Below are positions 8,200 to 16,095 of a stretch of DNA of 64,000 nt, in pieces. The notes beneath the pieces were generated by a model that did not search any database, was not told the origin of the DNA, and was given only the letters and a program-made list of their open reading frames with translations. Position numbers and translations under genes: made by a program. Source of the stretch: Anaerocolumna jejuensis DSM 15929 (lineage in GTDB: Bacteria; Bacillota; Clostridia; Lachnospirales; Lachnospiraceae); assembly GCF_900142215.1 (NCBI RefSeq), contig NZ_FRAC01000006.1, forward strand, positions 310,001 through 374,000. Direction: 5' to 3'. Within the stretch, counting starts at the first letter, position 1. Each line of letters begins with the position of its first letter.

Positions 8200-8580
8200 T
8201 TACAGGGCATCTATCATGTTCTGGGACAGGGTAAGAATTCTTTCCACTGCTTCTTCTGCCTCTTCCCTGTGGCTCTCTTTTATATTCATTGCAAGGCTGT
8301 GAATCTCTTCCGCCATCTGCCTGGTAGTTCTGAACTTATGAAGCAGACCAAGCTTCTCTTCAAATTCCGTAAGGTTCTTTGAGCATCTCTTTACAATGTC
8401 ATATACACCCTGCCTGCTGATTCCCTGCTCTTCTGCAATTTCACCCAGGGAAAGGTCATTGAGGATATAGTCTTCAAATATTTGTTTATTGTGGCTTTTC
8501 AACAATTCTCCATAAAAATCAAAGAGAAGTGATAAATATACTTTTTCCTGCAGCTTCTGGCTGATATCTGTATTATCCAT
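8200..8580 (-). CDS. ylxM: YlxM family SRP-associated DNA-binding-like protein
   Basis: 126 residues of the UPF0122/YlxM family, which has a sigma-70 region 4-like helix-turn-helix (seen in LSLGEIAEEQGISRQGVYDI). In streptococci YlxM binds SRP and modulates its GTPase. The usual ylxM-ffh order is kept. The start at 8580 is behind AGGTGG, and that SD lies in the right arm of a 13-bp dyad (see 8587-8619). Confidence 0.94.
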   Translation of the reverse strand: MDNTDISQKLQEKVYLSLLFDFYGELLKSHNKQIFEDYILNDLSLGEIAEEQGISRQGVYDIVKRCSKNLTEFEEKLGLLHKFRTTRQMAEEIHSLAMNIKESHREEAEEAVERILTLSQNMIDAL

Positions 8581-8586
8581 AAAAAC

Positions 8587-8619
8587 ACCACCTGTAAAGT
8601 TTTTTTCTTTACAGGTGGT
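8587..8619 (-). promoter_or_regulatory. 13-bp dyad overlapping the ylxM transcription start and SD
   Basis: Perfect inverted repeat ACCACCTGTAAAG with its complement at 8607-8619, loop of seven T/A pairs. It starts directly after the -10 box and its other arm contains the ylxM SD. It may be a repressor operator, or an RNA hairpin hiding the ribosome site; the start point near 8613 would leave only part of the upstream arm in the RNA. Confidence 0.6.
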
Positions 8620-8648
8620 AGTATATCTGATTCCGACAGCTTTGTCAA
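8620..8648 (-). promoter_or_regulatory. consensus sigma-A promoter for ylxM-ffh operon
   Basis: In the minus sense TTGACA, 17-base spacer, TATACT: one mismatch from consensus. -35 at 8643-8648, -10 at 8620-8625. Confidence 0.88.
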
Positions 8649-8678
8649 GAAATTTTTCATTAAAAATCCATAACTATT

Positions 8679-9272
8679 TTACAGTTCAATTTTTTCATAT
8701 TTCTTCAGTATTTCCTTAACCAGATCACTGCTTAGCTCAGCTGCCGGTATCAGCTTATCCGGTGCTCCCTTCAGTTCCCTTAAACGCTTTTCCATTACCA
8801 GCAGGTCACGCCATTCACCGAATTTATAAGCAGTTCTGCTGTAAGTACCTAACTCATTAAAGCCAAACTTCTTATGGAGAGCAACACTTCCTTCATTGGG
8901 AACGCAGATAAGGGAATAGATGTTATAAACCCCCTGAGCCTCCGCCAGTTCAAAAAGAGCCTTATACAATGCTGTACCGATTCCCTTCTTGTGATAAGTA
9001 TCCTTTATATATACCGAGCATTCACAGTCCCAGGCATAAGCTGCTCTTTCTCTATGCAGGGAACAATAGGCATAGCCTGCAATTTCACCTTCCACCGTAT
9101 ATACAAGCCACGGATATTTACCTGTGATTTTTTGAATTCTTTCTTTAAATACCTCAAGGGGAACCTTATCATATTCAAAGGAAACCACTGTATTCAGGAT
9201 GTATGGTTCATAAATTCCATAGATTTCTTTTGCATCCTCTAGATCAGCGATTCTGATTTCTGTCTTTTTCAT
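8679..9272 (-). CDS. GNAT N-acetyltransferase, phosphinothricin/Pat-like
   Basis: 197 residues. The N-terminal IRIADLEDAKEIYGIYEPYI, VSFEYDKVPLEVFKERI and the acetyl-CoA loop SVYIKDTYHKKGIGTALYKA, then FGFNELGTYSRTAYKFGEW, match the Pat/Bar/YwnH group that acetylates amino-group compounds such as phosphinothricin or methionine sulfone/sulfoximine. Substrate in this host is unknown. A roughly 35-residue tail after the usual end of the domain is unassigned. Stands alone between ylxM promoter and a TrmH-type gene. Confidence 0.88.
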   Translation of the reverse strand: MKKTEIRIADLEDAKEIYGIYEPYILNTVVSFEYDKVPLEVFKERIQKITGKYPWLVYTVEGEIAGYAYCSLHRERAAYAWDCECSVYIKDTYHKKGIGTALYKALFELAEAQGVYNIYSLICVPNEGSVALHKKFGFNELGTYSRTAYKFGEWRDLLVMEKRLRELKGAPDKLIPAAELSSDLVKEILKKYEKIEL

Positions 9273-9353
9273 TACCTGCCTCTTTTCCTATGTTGATTTA
9301 ACAAATAAGTACTATAAGTTGATTTTATTTTCCAAAAACTTAAAATATTTTAT

Positions 9354-10073
9354 TTATTTCCCACAGTGAGTAAATAAGAAAGCTCCGATCCCTACTGCAA
9401 TGGTGATATTCAGGGAATCCACCTCGGGAGACTGGGGTATGCAGACACTGGTGCCGGCTAAAAGATAGGAATCGTCAAGCCCGGTTGCTTCATTGCCGAA
9501 TACCAGGGAAAACAATTCTGTTTTAGGACAATTTTGTACCTCCAGGGTATTTTCCCCGTTTAACATAAAGGTAAATATCTCCTGCTTCTTATATCTGCTG
9601 CGGTATTCTTCAAAGGATTCAAACATCTGCACCCTTAGCTTAAACAAGGCTCCCATAGATGCCCTGATTACCTTTGGGTTAAACACATCAGCACAGGGGG
9701 TTATGAGGGCAATATCCTTTATCCCAAGGCCCAGGGCTGTCCGGAGGATTGTTCCCAGATTGCCCATATTACTTGGATTTACAAGCACAATATGGGAGGT
9801 GTCCTCACTTACGATATCCTCGTATTTATCAAAAACTCCCATAACATAGCAGTTTTCTTTATCACTGATTTTATTGAAAAGCTTGTCATCCGTAAGAACC
9901 GGTATGTTACCAGCCTTACAGGTACTTACAATATTCTCTTTATCCGTATATTGCGAGTGTACATAAACACCTCTTACCTTCTCTTTCTTTCCTGCTATTA
10001 ATTCATAGGTCGGAAAGGCTCCAAGAGTATAGGAATAATCTGCTCCTTTTTTATACGGCTTTACTGCTTCCAT
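9354..10073 (-). CDS. TrmH/SpoU family RNA 2'-O-methyltransferase
   Basis: 239 residues with the three SpoU motifs: NPSNMGNLGTILRTA (motif 1), LVFGNEATGL (motif 2) and IPQSPEVDSLNITIAVGI (motif 3), which make the SAM-binding knot and carry the catalytic Arg and Asn. The N-terminal part resembles the substrate-binding domain of RlmB-like enzymes but is divergent. The ATG at 10073 is preferred (GAGG six bases upstream) over 10085. rRNA or tRNA target not predictable. Confidence 0.92.
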   Translation of the reverse strand: MEAVKPYKKGADYSYTLGAFPTYELIAGKKEKVRGVYVHSQYTDKENIVSTCKAGNIPVLTDDKLFNKISDKENCYVMGVFDKYEDIVSEDTSHIVLVNPSNMGNLGTILRTALGLGIKDIALITPCADVFNPKVIRASMGALFKLRVQMFESFEEYRSRYKKQEIFTFMLNGENTLEVQNCPKTELFSLVFGNEATGLDDSYLLAGTSVCIPQSPEVDSLNITIAVGIGAFLFTHCGK

Positions 10074-10395
10074 ATTTAACCTCATTTCTTTACTGCTTTT
10101 TATAAACTATTTCTTATTTTCTTCAAAGGTACTGCTGCCAGGTTTAGAATAAATCCTTGGCTGATGCAACTGGAATTTCATTCAAAGCTTTCTAATGATA
10201 TTCCAATCATCTTTTAGTAAAAACCTCTTTCTCCATATTATAGCCTGCTAAATAAAACGTCAACTGATAATTCAGAGTATTCTGGATTTTTTCATAATTC
10301 AACGTATCCCAGGCTTTTATCCTTAAAATATCCTGTTTTTTACGCTTCAAACATTCTATGATTAATGACAAATGGGTAGTTTTTCGCAAGGGGAC

Positions 10396-10606
10396 GGCAG
10401 TTTACACAAAATAGAGAGCTTCCTGCTTCATTCCAATGTATAAGAAGTCCTAATTCTCTGAAGCTTTTGTGCTGGACATATCCTCAAACAGATAACTCGC
10501 GAAGCTCAAACAATCTGTTTGAGGATATAGCACAAAAGCTTCAGAGAAAAGGACTTCTAATACATTTCCATAGGCGCAGGAAGCTCTCTATTTTGTGCAA
10601 ACTGCC
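10396..10606. repeat. 211-bp near-perfect inverted repeat
   Basis: Outer arms 10396-10426 and 10576-10606 are complementary at 30 of 31 positions (start GGCAGTTT, end AAACTGCC). Inner arms continue with small bulges through AATGTAT, AGAAGTCC, TCTCTGAAGCTTTTGTGCT and ATATCCTCAAACAGAT to a 19-base loop at 10494-10512. No coding frame of note. Could be a MITE-like element or a structured RNA. Confidence 0.85.
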
Positions 10607-11010
10607 TGTAGCTATATTGAAACAGGGCATTTGTCGGGCTGATCATTCTATTTTTTATGCCTCAAATATTTTATTTTTAAAATTAAATTTCCTGTTTTTT
10701 GTATTTCAAATACTCCATTTTGAAAACTTCTTTTGAAAACTTCAAATATCCTGTTTTTTAGTACTTCAAATCCTATTTTAATAATTATGAATATCTTTGT
10801 ATTTTCATAATTTTGTTTTACATAATTATTTGTTTTCTCATAATTTTAAGTAATTTTTTTTTCATTTCTATGTACAAAGATAATATTACAAATAATTAGC
10901 CTCTGACTTCTTTACTCTTACCATTAAATGATAATCCATTGAGTTATAAATTTGAAATAAATTTATAACTCTAATCTGCGTTTCGTAAGACAATCTCAGC
11001 CTTCACCTAT

Positions 11011-11083
11011 GTAAATTGGGGGTATAAAAATACAACGAAGTGACTTTCACGGAGCTGAGTGTATTTTTATACCCCCAATTTAC
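11011..11083. repeat. 23-bp perfect inverted repeat with 27-bp loop
   Basis: Arms 11011-11033 and 11061-11083 are fully complementary (GTAAATTGGGGGTATAAAAA and on to TAC). It ends about 100 bp downstream of the acetyltransferase stop (minus sense), so it could serve as a terminator, but no T run follows. Confidence 0.7.
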
Positions 11084-11180
11084 ATTCAACAAACCTGATA
11101 TTGCCATATATTTCTCACCCAATTTAGATTTTGAATTCCAATTAAAACTCCAGTTTATCAGAGAATTATCCCAAGCACCC

Positions 11181-11744
11181 TTAATGCAGCCCGTTAAAAA
11201 ATTCATCCTTCCCAAGCTCCATAAAAATTAAGTCATGGGAAACCCCGTCGGGATCGGACCAGAAATTTTCCATGACCCTGACTTCTTTAAACCCCAACTT
11301 TTTATACAGCCGATAGGCACGTACATTATCTTTTAATGTGTCAATTTCAAAAATATCAAGCTGGAATTCCCTGTAGAGATATTTCATAAAAGCAACTAAG
11401 GTCTCATAGCCCAAGCCTTTTCCCTGCAGACTTATATCGCATATTTTAATACCTATGCCGCAGCTCTTTCTTTCCATATTCAGATTTCCATAAACCAGCT
11501 CTCCTATGGGCCTGTGGCTTATCTTATCAACCACCACGAACCTTCTTTTCTCCCGGAAAGGAGCATCATCTTCAATCTCGGCAGCAAAATCCTTCTCTAA
11601 GGACCCAGGCGTTACTCCCATGCCCTTTCGAAATCCCACATCTTTCATCAAATCCCCATTATTCCACCATTCCGCAAATATTGCAGAATCCGTTATTTCC
11701 AGCTCCCTGATTGCAATTCTTTCTTCCTCATATACAATCTTCAT
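11181..11744 (-). CDS. GNAT N-acetyltransferase, RimJ/RimL-like
   Basis: 187 residues: IAIRELEITDSAIFAEWWNN, then IGIKICDISLQGKGLGYETL (acetyl-CoA loop) and DNVRAYRLYKKLGFKEVRVM, a standard RimJ/RimL-type domain order. Such proteins acetylate ribosomal proteins, amino acids or polyamines; no specific substrate can be named. The ATG at 11744 follows AAAGGAG by seven bases; the TTG at 11750 is less likely. Third GNAT gene in 12 kb, unrelated in sequence to the other two. Confidence 0.87.
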   Translation of the reverse strand: MKIVYEEERIAIRELEITDSAIFAEWWNNGDLMKDVGFRKGMGVTPGSLEKDFAAEIEDDAPFREKRRFVVVDKISHRPIGELVYGNLNMERKSCGIGIKICDISLQGKGLGYETLVAFMKYLYREFQLDIFEIDTLKDNVRAYRLYKKLGFKEVRVMENFWSDPDGVSHDLIFMELGKDEFFNGLH

Positions 11745-11769
11745 GTTCAAACTCCTTTCAGATACTTTA

Positions 11770-11816
11770 CAGGGAGGCCTAAGTAAAACATCCTCTGTTT
11801 TACCTAAGCCTCCCTG
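11770..11816 (-). terminator. stem-loop between carboxyltransferase operon and acetyltransferase
   Basis: Twenty-base arms CAGGGAGGCCTAAGTAAAAC/GTTTTACCTAAGCCTCCCTG with two G-T-type mismatches and a seven-base loop, 36 bp after the last gene of the biotin operon. No T run follows, so it may act as an RNA-processing or stabilising hairpin instead. Confidence 0.6.
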
Positions 11817-11851
11817 CTGACTCCGTACATTTATATTATGACAGCCGTAAT

Positions 11852-13282
11852 TTATACCGGATATGCCTTATTCTCGTAATCTGCAAACAAAGGGTCTACG
11901 CCGGTTTCCTGTGTACGGCGGTATTTAAAGTATTCCATGGCAACCTGAGGAAATAAGGCATAGGATAATACGTCTTCCTCCTGTTCCTTCCAGTCCTTTA
12001 CCGCTTCTTCCATTGCTTTCAGCTCAGGTTCCAGCAGGTCCGCAGGTCTGCAATCTATGGGCTTGGTATCTCCGATCACCTTTTTTCTTACTTCTTCATT
12101 AAAAGGTCTTACCGTTTTACCGTATTCACCGGATAGGATAGCCTTTGTTTCTTTTGTTACCATCTTATAGCGTTCGCCGGCTATTACATTCAATACTGCC
12201 TGAGTTCCTACAATCTGGCTGGAGGGAGTAACCAGAGGAGGCTCTCCGAGATCCTTTCTCACTCTTGGTATCTCTTCCAGTACCTCATAATACTTATCCT
12301 CTGCCTTTTGTTCCTTTAGCTGGGACATAAGGTTTGACAGCATTCCGCCGGGTACCTGGTAAAGAAGGGTTTTGATTTCAACGCCCATTACCTTGGGATT
12401 TAAGATACCCTCTTCCATGGCATTATCCCTGATTGGACGGAAATAATCCGCTATTTCAGCCAGAAGCTTCTGGTCAAGTCCTGTATCATAAGGGGTTTCC
12501 TTAAAGGTTTCCACCATTACTTCCGTAGCCGGCTGGCTGGTACCCATGGCAAAAGGTGACATTGCCGTGTCAATAATATCCGCACCGGCTTCCACTGCCT
12601 TCATATAAGTCATGGATGCCACACCGCTGGTATAATGGGTATGGACATCAATAGGAATATTTACGGTCTCTTTTAAAGCTTTTATAAGGGAAGAAGCCTC
12701 ATAGGGCACCAGCAATCCTGCCATATCCTTTATACATAAGGAATCGGCTCCCATTTCTTCGATTGTTTTGGCTAGCTTTGTATAATATTCTGTTGTGTAG
12801 GCTTCCCCTAAGGTATATGCTATGGCAATCTGTGCATGTCCGTTTTCCTTTTTCGTTACCTTGATTGCTGTGCTGAGATTTCTGACATCGTTGAATGCAT
12901 CAAAAATACGTATATTATCAATGCCGTTGGCAATGGACTTTTGTATAAAGTACTCCACCACATCATCGGCATAATGGCGGTATCCTAACAGGTTTTGTCC
13001 ACGGAGCAGCATCTGAAGCTTTGTATTCTTAAAGCCATCCCTTAACCTGCGCAGTCTGACCCAGGGGTCTTCCTTTAAGAACCTGAGGGATGCATCAAAG
13101 GTTGCACCTCCCCAGCATTCTACCGCATGGTATCCGACTTTGTCCATTTTTTCAATGATGGGCAGCATCTGGTCGGTAGTCATTCTGGTGGCTATGAGTG
13201 ACTGATGTGCGTCACGCAATATGGTTTCGGTTATCTTAACCGGCCTTTTCATCTGTTCCGAATTGTTATACAATTCGTTCAT
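11852..13282 (-). CDS. pyruvate/oxaloacetate carboxyltransferase subunit (OadA/PycB-like)
   Basis: 476-residue TIM-barrel carboxyltransferase that moves CO2 between biotin and pyruvate or oxaloacetate. Motifs: ETILRDAHQSLIATRMT, CWGGATFDASLRFL, RGQNLLGYRHYADDVV and the metal ligands in VHTHYTSG. It ends after the PYC/OADA domain and lacks the biotinyl domain, which is separate in the next upstream gene. This matches the 5S subunit of transcarboxylase or a short OadA. AAGGAGG precedes the ATG. Last gene of the operon. Confidence 0.93.
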   Translation of the reverse strand: MNELYNNSEQMKRPVKITETILRDAHQSLIATRMTTDQMLPIIEKMDKVGYHAVECWGGATFDASLRFLKEDPWVRLRRLRDGFKNTKLQMLLRGQNLLGYRHYADDVVEYFIQKSIANGIDNIRIFDAFNDVRNLSTAIKVTKKENGHAQIAIAYTLGEAYTTEYYTKLAKTIEEMGADSLCIKDMAGLLVPYEASSLIKALKETVNIPIDVHTHYTSGVASMTYMKAVEAGADIIDTAMSPFAMGTSQPATEVMVETFKETPYDTGLDQKLLAEIADYFRPIRDNAMEEGILNPKVMGVEIKTLLYQVPGGMLSNLMSQLKEQKAEDKYYEVLEEIPRVRKDLGEPPLVTPSSQIVGTQAVLNVIAGERYKMVTKETKAILSGEYGKTVRPFNEEVRKKVIGDTKPIDCRPADLLEPELKAMEEAVKDWKEQEEDVLSYALFPQVAMEYFKYRRTQETGVDPLFADYENKAYPV

Positions 13283-13309
13283 CGGTATGCCTCCTTTCTA
13301 TGCAAATCA

Positions 13310-13729
13310 TTAGTTTAAGGTTGCAAGCAGTGTTCCTGATTCCACACTGGCTCCGGAAGAAACATCAATACTGGCTACAACTCCATCCTCCGGCGCTACT
13401 ATTTCATTTTCCATCTTCATGGCCTCAAGAACCAGAATAACATCGCCTCTCTTAACAGCCTGTCCGACGGAAGTCTTAACGGATAAGATTTTTCCTGGCA
13501 TAGGTGACTCTACAGACAGCCTTCCCTTTGTTCCGCCTGCCGTAACGGCGGGAGATACAGCTTCTTCAACCGGGGCAGCAGCTGGGGCTGGGGCTGGAGC
13601 TGCTGCAGCAACGGGAGCTGCAACAGGGGCAGGGGCTGCCGCTCTGTATTCTCTTACCGGACGTCCTGTGGTTTCTTCTACTGCAACATCATAAGCGATA
13701 CCGTTTACTGTAACTGTATAAGTTTTCAT
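13310..13729 (-). CDS. biotin carboxyl carrier protein
   Basis: 139 residues. Short N-terminal beta segment (MKTYTVTVNGIAYDVAVEE), Ala/Pro-rich flexible linker at about 30-60, then a biotinyl domain with the modification site EAMKMEN, biotin on Lys105. Role: swinging arm carrying carboxybiotin between the two carboxyltransferases of this operon. The MKTYTVTVNG start and the linker are typical of carriers from Na+ decarboxylases and of the 1.3S transcarboxylase subunit. Confidence 0.95.
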   Translation of the reverse strand: MKTYTVTVNGIAYDVAVEETTGRPVREYRAAAPAPVAAPVAAAAPAPAPAAAPVEEAVSPAVTAGGTKGRLSVESPMPGKILSVKTSVGQAVKRGDVILVLEAMKMENEIVAPEDGVVASIDVSSGASVESGTLLATLN

Positions 13730-13766
13730 ATCTTTATTTCCTCCTTTAAATAAACAATGTGAAATA

Positions 13767-14141
13767 TTATTTTCTTCTGATCGAACGGATTACCAATCCG
13801 TCTGCGGGGGCATCCTCCATGGACGCCATAATAGCTGCTGTTATAACTGCCACCAGCTGCGGGTCATTTTCCGGACCCTGTACCACTTCCTGGCCTGTAT
13901 ATCCTGTTAACGGCTTACTGTAAGCTGCCTCATCCCGGCCATCCTTTTTATACGTGCCTTTTGTAAAGGATACCAGCAGCCTTATAATACTTAGAATACC
14001 CATTACCACAATCAAACCGATAAAGACCAGTCCAAGAATTACTACAATATCCAAATACTCACCGGGAATTTTATCGGATATCTTTGAGGCACTGACTGCC
14101 ATAAGAAAGCCCGTTAGCCCATTGAATCCTACTAAACTCAT
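13767..14141 (-). CDS. OadG-like sodium-pump gamma/delta subunit
   Basis: 124 residues with one membrane helix (VVILGLVFIGLIVVMGILSI) near residues 32-52 and a charged cytoplasmic tail. This is the OadG_gamma type that anchors decarboxylase complexes in the membrane. The ATG at 14141 is behind AGGAG; the GTG at 14159 overlaps that SD. No beta subunit (OadB/MmdB/GcdB), the Na+ channel part, is encoded in the operon. Confidence 0.8.
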   Translation of the reverse strand: MSLVGFNGLTGFLMAVSASKISDKIPGEYLDIVVILGLVFIGLIVVMGILSIIRLLVSFTKGTYKKDGRDEAAYSKPLTGYTGQEVVQGPENDPQLVAVITAAIMASMEDAPADGLVIRSIRRK

Positions 14142-14212
14142 ATCTGCTCCTATCTGCACGGTAAGCTTAACGTCCGTACGAATTTAATCTCTTTCCGATT
14201 TTCTGTATGTCC

Positions 14213-15646
14213 TTAAACCGTACCATGCTTTCCGCTTCCTGCAGGTATACTCTTTGTAAAGAGCATTTCAAAGGCATATATCAAATGCTTACGTACGGAA
14301 TTTTCTTCGATAACAGCATCCACATAGCCGCGCTTTGCAGCAGACATGGCACTGGCTTGAAGCTCCTTATATTCCAGGGCTTTTTCCTTTAAATCAACTT
14401 CTTCTTTATCATAAATAATGCTAACCGCTTCATTTTCTTCCATCATCCCGACACAGGCCTTATTCAGTGCAAATACCATGTCTGCACCGATATGCTTGGA
14501 ATTCATAGCCAGATAAGCGCTTCCGTAAGCCTTTCCTGTAATCAAATTCACCTTGGGAACTGTAGCAGAAGAAAATGCAAAGGTAAGCTTGGCCACTGCT
14601 CTTGCAATGGATGCTTCTTCTGAAACCTCTGTCTGAAAGCCTTCCGTGTCCGTTAAGGATAATACCGGTATATGGAAAGCATCACAGAAGCGTACAAACT
14701 TTTCAGCCTTTAAACAGCCCTCCGTTGTCAATGTTCCGTCATGCTCAAAGAGAAGCTCTCCTTCTTCGCTCTTTACAGCCCTGCGGTTCGCAACGGCTCC
14801 CACCGTCATCCCGTTCAGTCGGAGAAAGCCTGTAACCATCTCTCTGGCATATTCTTCCTTTACTTCAAGAAAATAGGTATCATCGGATATTTCCTTTAGT
14901 ATACGGGAGGTATCTTTATCCGTAAAGACCTCCTCCGGCACCAGACGGTTTAAATCATCATAGCATTCGTCATAGGAAGCATCATCTTCAAAGCTTGCAG
15001 GAAGCAAGGTTATCAGATTTCTGACTGCTTCTATGACTGCTTCTTCATCCTCTAAAACGAAATCTATATTACCTGCCTCTGCCTGAAACTTTGCTGATGT
15101 GGTATCACATTTCGCTGTAAAATTCTTTTTCAGGGCGTTAGGAGAATTTACGAACAGCTTTCCGCTGCTTTCCGTCATAAAAGAAAAATCACTTAAGGCG
15201 CCAAGTACAGCAAGCCCTCCGCCGCACGGACCCAATATTGCGGTAATCTGAGGTATTATCCCCGACGCCATTGCCTGCTTCTGGTAGATTTCTCCCAAGC
15301 CGTTTAATGCATCGGTGGCTTCCTGTAATCTTAAGCCGGCACTGTCGATTAATCCGATAACAGGTGCCCCTACCTTAAGTGCTAAATCATAAAGTGCAGT
15401 TATTTTTTTTGCATGCATTTCTCCGATAGTACCATTTCCGGCTGAACTATCCTGGCTGTAAACATAGACAGGATTTCCATCTATGATTCCGTATCCGGTT
15501 ATGACTCCATCGGAAGGAATTTCCTTCTGATTTAAGTTGAAATCTGTGTTCCTTTTCGTGACCAAAGCACCAATTTCTACAAAACTGTTGTCGTCAAGAA
15601 GAGCGTTAATTCGTTCTCTTGCTGACAATTGTTTAGCCGTATTCAT
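14213..15646 (-). CDS. acyl-CoA carboxyltransferase (MmdA/PccB/12S-like)
   Basis: 477-residue crotonase-fold carboxyltransferase of the propionyl-CoA carboxylase beta / methylmalonyl-CoA decarboxylase alpha family. Visible: the N-terminal LSARERINALLDDNSFVEIG, YSQDSSAGNGTIGEMHAKKI, IDSAGLRLQEA, ILGPCGGGLAVLGALSDFSF and the second-half GKAYGSAYLAMNSKHIGADM. Somewhat shorter than the usual 510 residues. GGAGGG precedes the ATG. First gene of a four-gene operon with carrier and pyruvate-type carboxyltransferase, as in a methylmalonyl-CoA:pyruvate transcarboxylase or a Na+-coupled decarboxylase. Confidence 0.9.
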   Translation of the reverse strand: MNTAKQLSARERINALLDDNSFVEIGALVTKRNTDFNLNQKEIPSDGVITGYGIIDGNPVYVYSQDSSAGNGTIGEMHAKKITALYDLALKVGAPVIGLIDSAGLRLQEATDALNGLGEIYQKQAMASGIIPQITAILGPCGGGLAVLGALSDFSFMTESSGKLFVNSPNALKKNFTAKCDTTSAKFQAEAGNIDFVLEDEEAVIEAVRNLITLLPASFEDDASYDECYDDLNRLVPEEVFTDKDTSRILKEISDDTYFLEVKEEYAREMVTGFLRLNGMTVGAVANRRAVKSEEGELLFEHDGTLTTEGCLKAEKFVRFCDAFHIPVLSLTDTEGFQTEVSEEASIARAVAKLTFAFSSATVPKVNLITGKAYGSAYLAMNSKHIGADMVFALNKACVGMMEENEAVSIIYDKEEVDLKEKALEYKELQASAMSAAKRGYVDAVIEENSVRKHLIYAFEMLFTKSIPAGSGKHGTV

Positions 15647-15745
15647 CTTCTGCCCTCCATTTATTTCTATATTATAAACATAAATTCATAATTTCTGCCT
15701 ATTATATTATAGGATAAATTACCGGTAATTTCAAGGATGAATAAA

Positions 15746-15781
15746 GAAAAGTTTCCTGAATGAGTTCTCAGGAAACTTTTC
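15746..15781 (-). terminator. Rho-independent terminator
   Basis: Fourteen-base perfect stem GAAAAGTTTCCTGA/TCAGGAAACTTTTC with an eight-base loop; in the minus sense it runs into TTTTCTTTATT. Ends transcripts arriving from the MFS gene, 100 bp before the carboxyltransferase operon. Confidence 0.8.
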
Positions 15782-15841
15782 ATATGCCTCTTTTAACGCG
15801 ACGGCAATCCTTTTAATGTAACAAAATACTTCAACATTATC

Positions 15842-16051
15842 TCATCTAGTCCATAACAGCGGAATTGCCTTTAACTGCGCTATGGTCTTTTCTATATTCT
15901 CCTTTGCCCGGAAATACATACCTTTACCCGGGTAATTTCTATAATCGCTTTCCATGGATTTTATTGCAAATAAATGCAGGTCATACCATAAAATTCCTAT
16001 CTTTTCTGCCTTTGTAAATTCCTTCTTTCCATCCCCTTCCAGGAAACAGGG
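15842..16051 (-). pseudogene. possible gene remnant, about 70 codons, no start
   Basis: An open frame without ATG between a TAG (16052-16054) and a TGA (15842-15844) encodes a plausible protein tail, including KIGILWYDLHLFAIKSMESD and ENIEKTIAQLKAIPLLW. Codon use resembles real genes here. Upstream it is closed by stops and no SD is present, so it may be the broken 3' end of a lost gene between the MFS gene and the operon. Family not recognised. Confidence 0.4.
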
Positions 16052-16095
16052 CTAAATAAACCTTTATCGCATTCCTTCCAGCTCCCTCTCATGGC

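Larger units (their letters stand above)
10074..11180. other. 1.1-kb gene-free region with inverted repeats
   Basis: No convincing coding frame on either strand. It holds the 211-bp inverted repeat (10396-10606), a very AT-rich tract at about 10640-10960 in which CTTCAAAT, AAAACTTC and CATAATTTT recur, and the 73-bp inverted repeat at 11011-11083. Confidence 0.6.

Noticed and set aside
10207..10389. 60-residue minus strand frame in the gene-poor region
   Set aside because: No SD, no recognisable family and AT-driven composition; probably chance.
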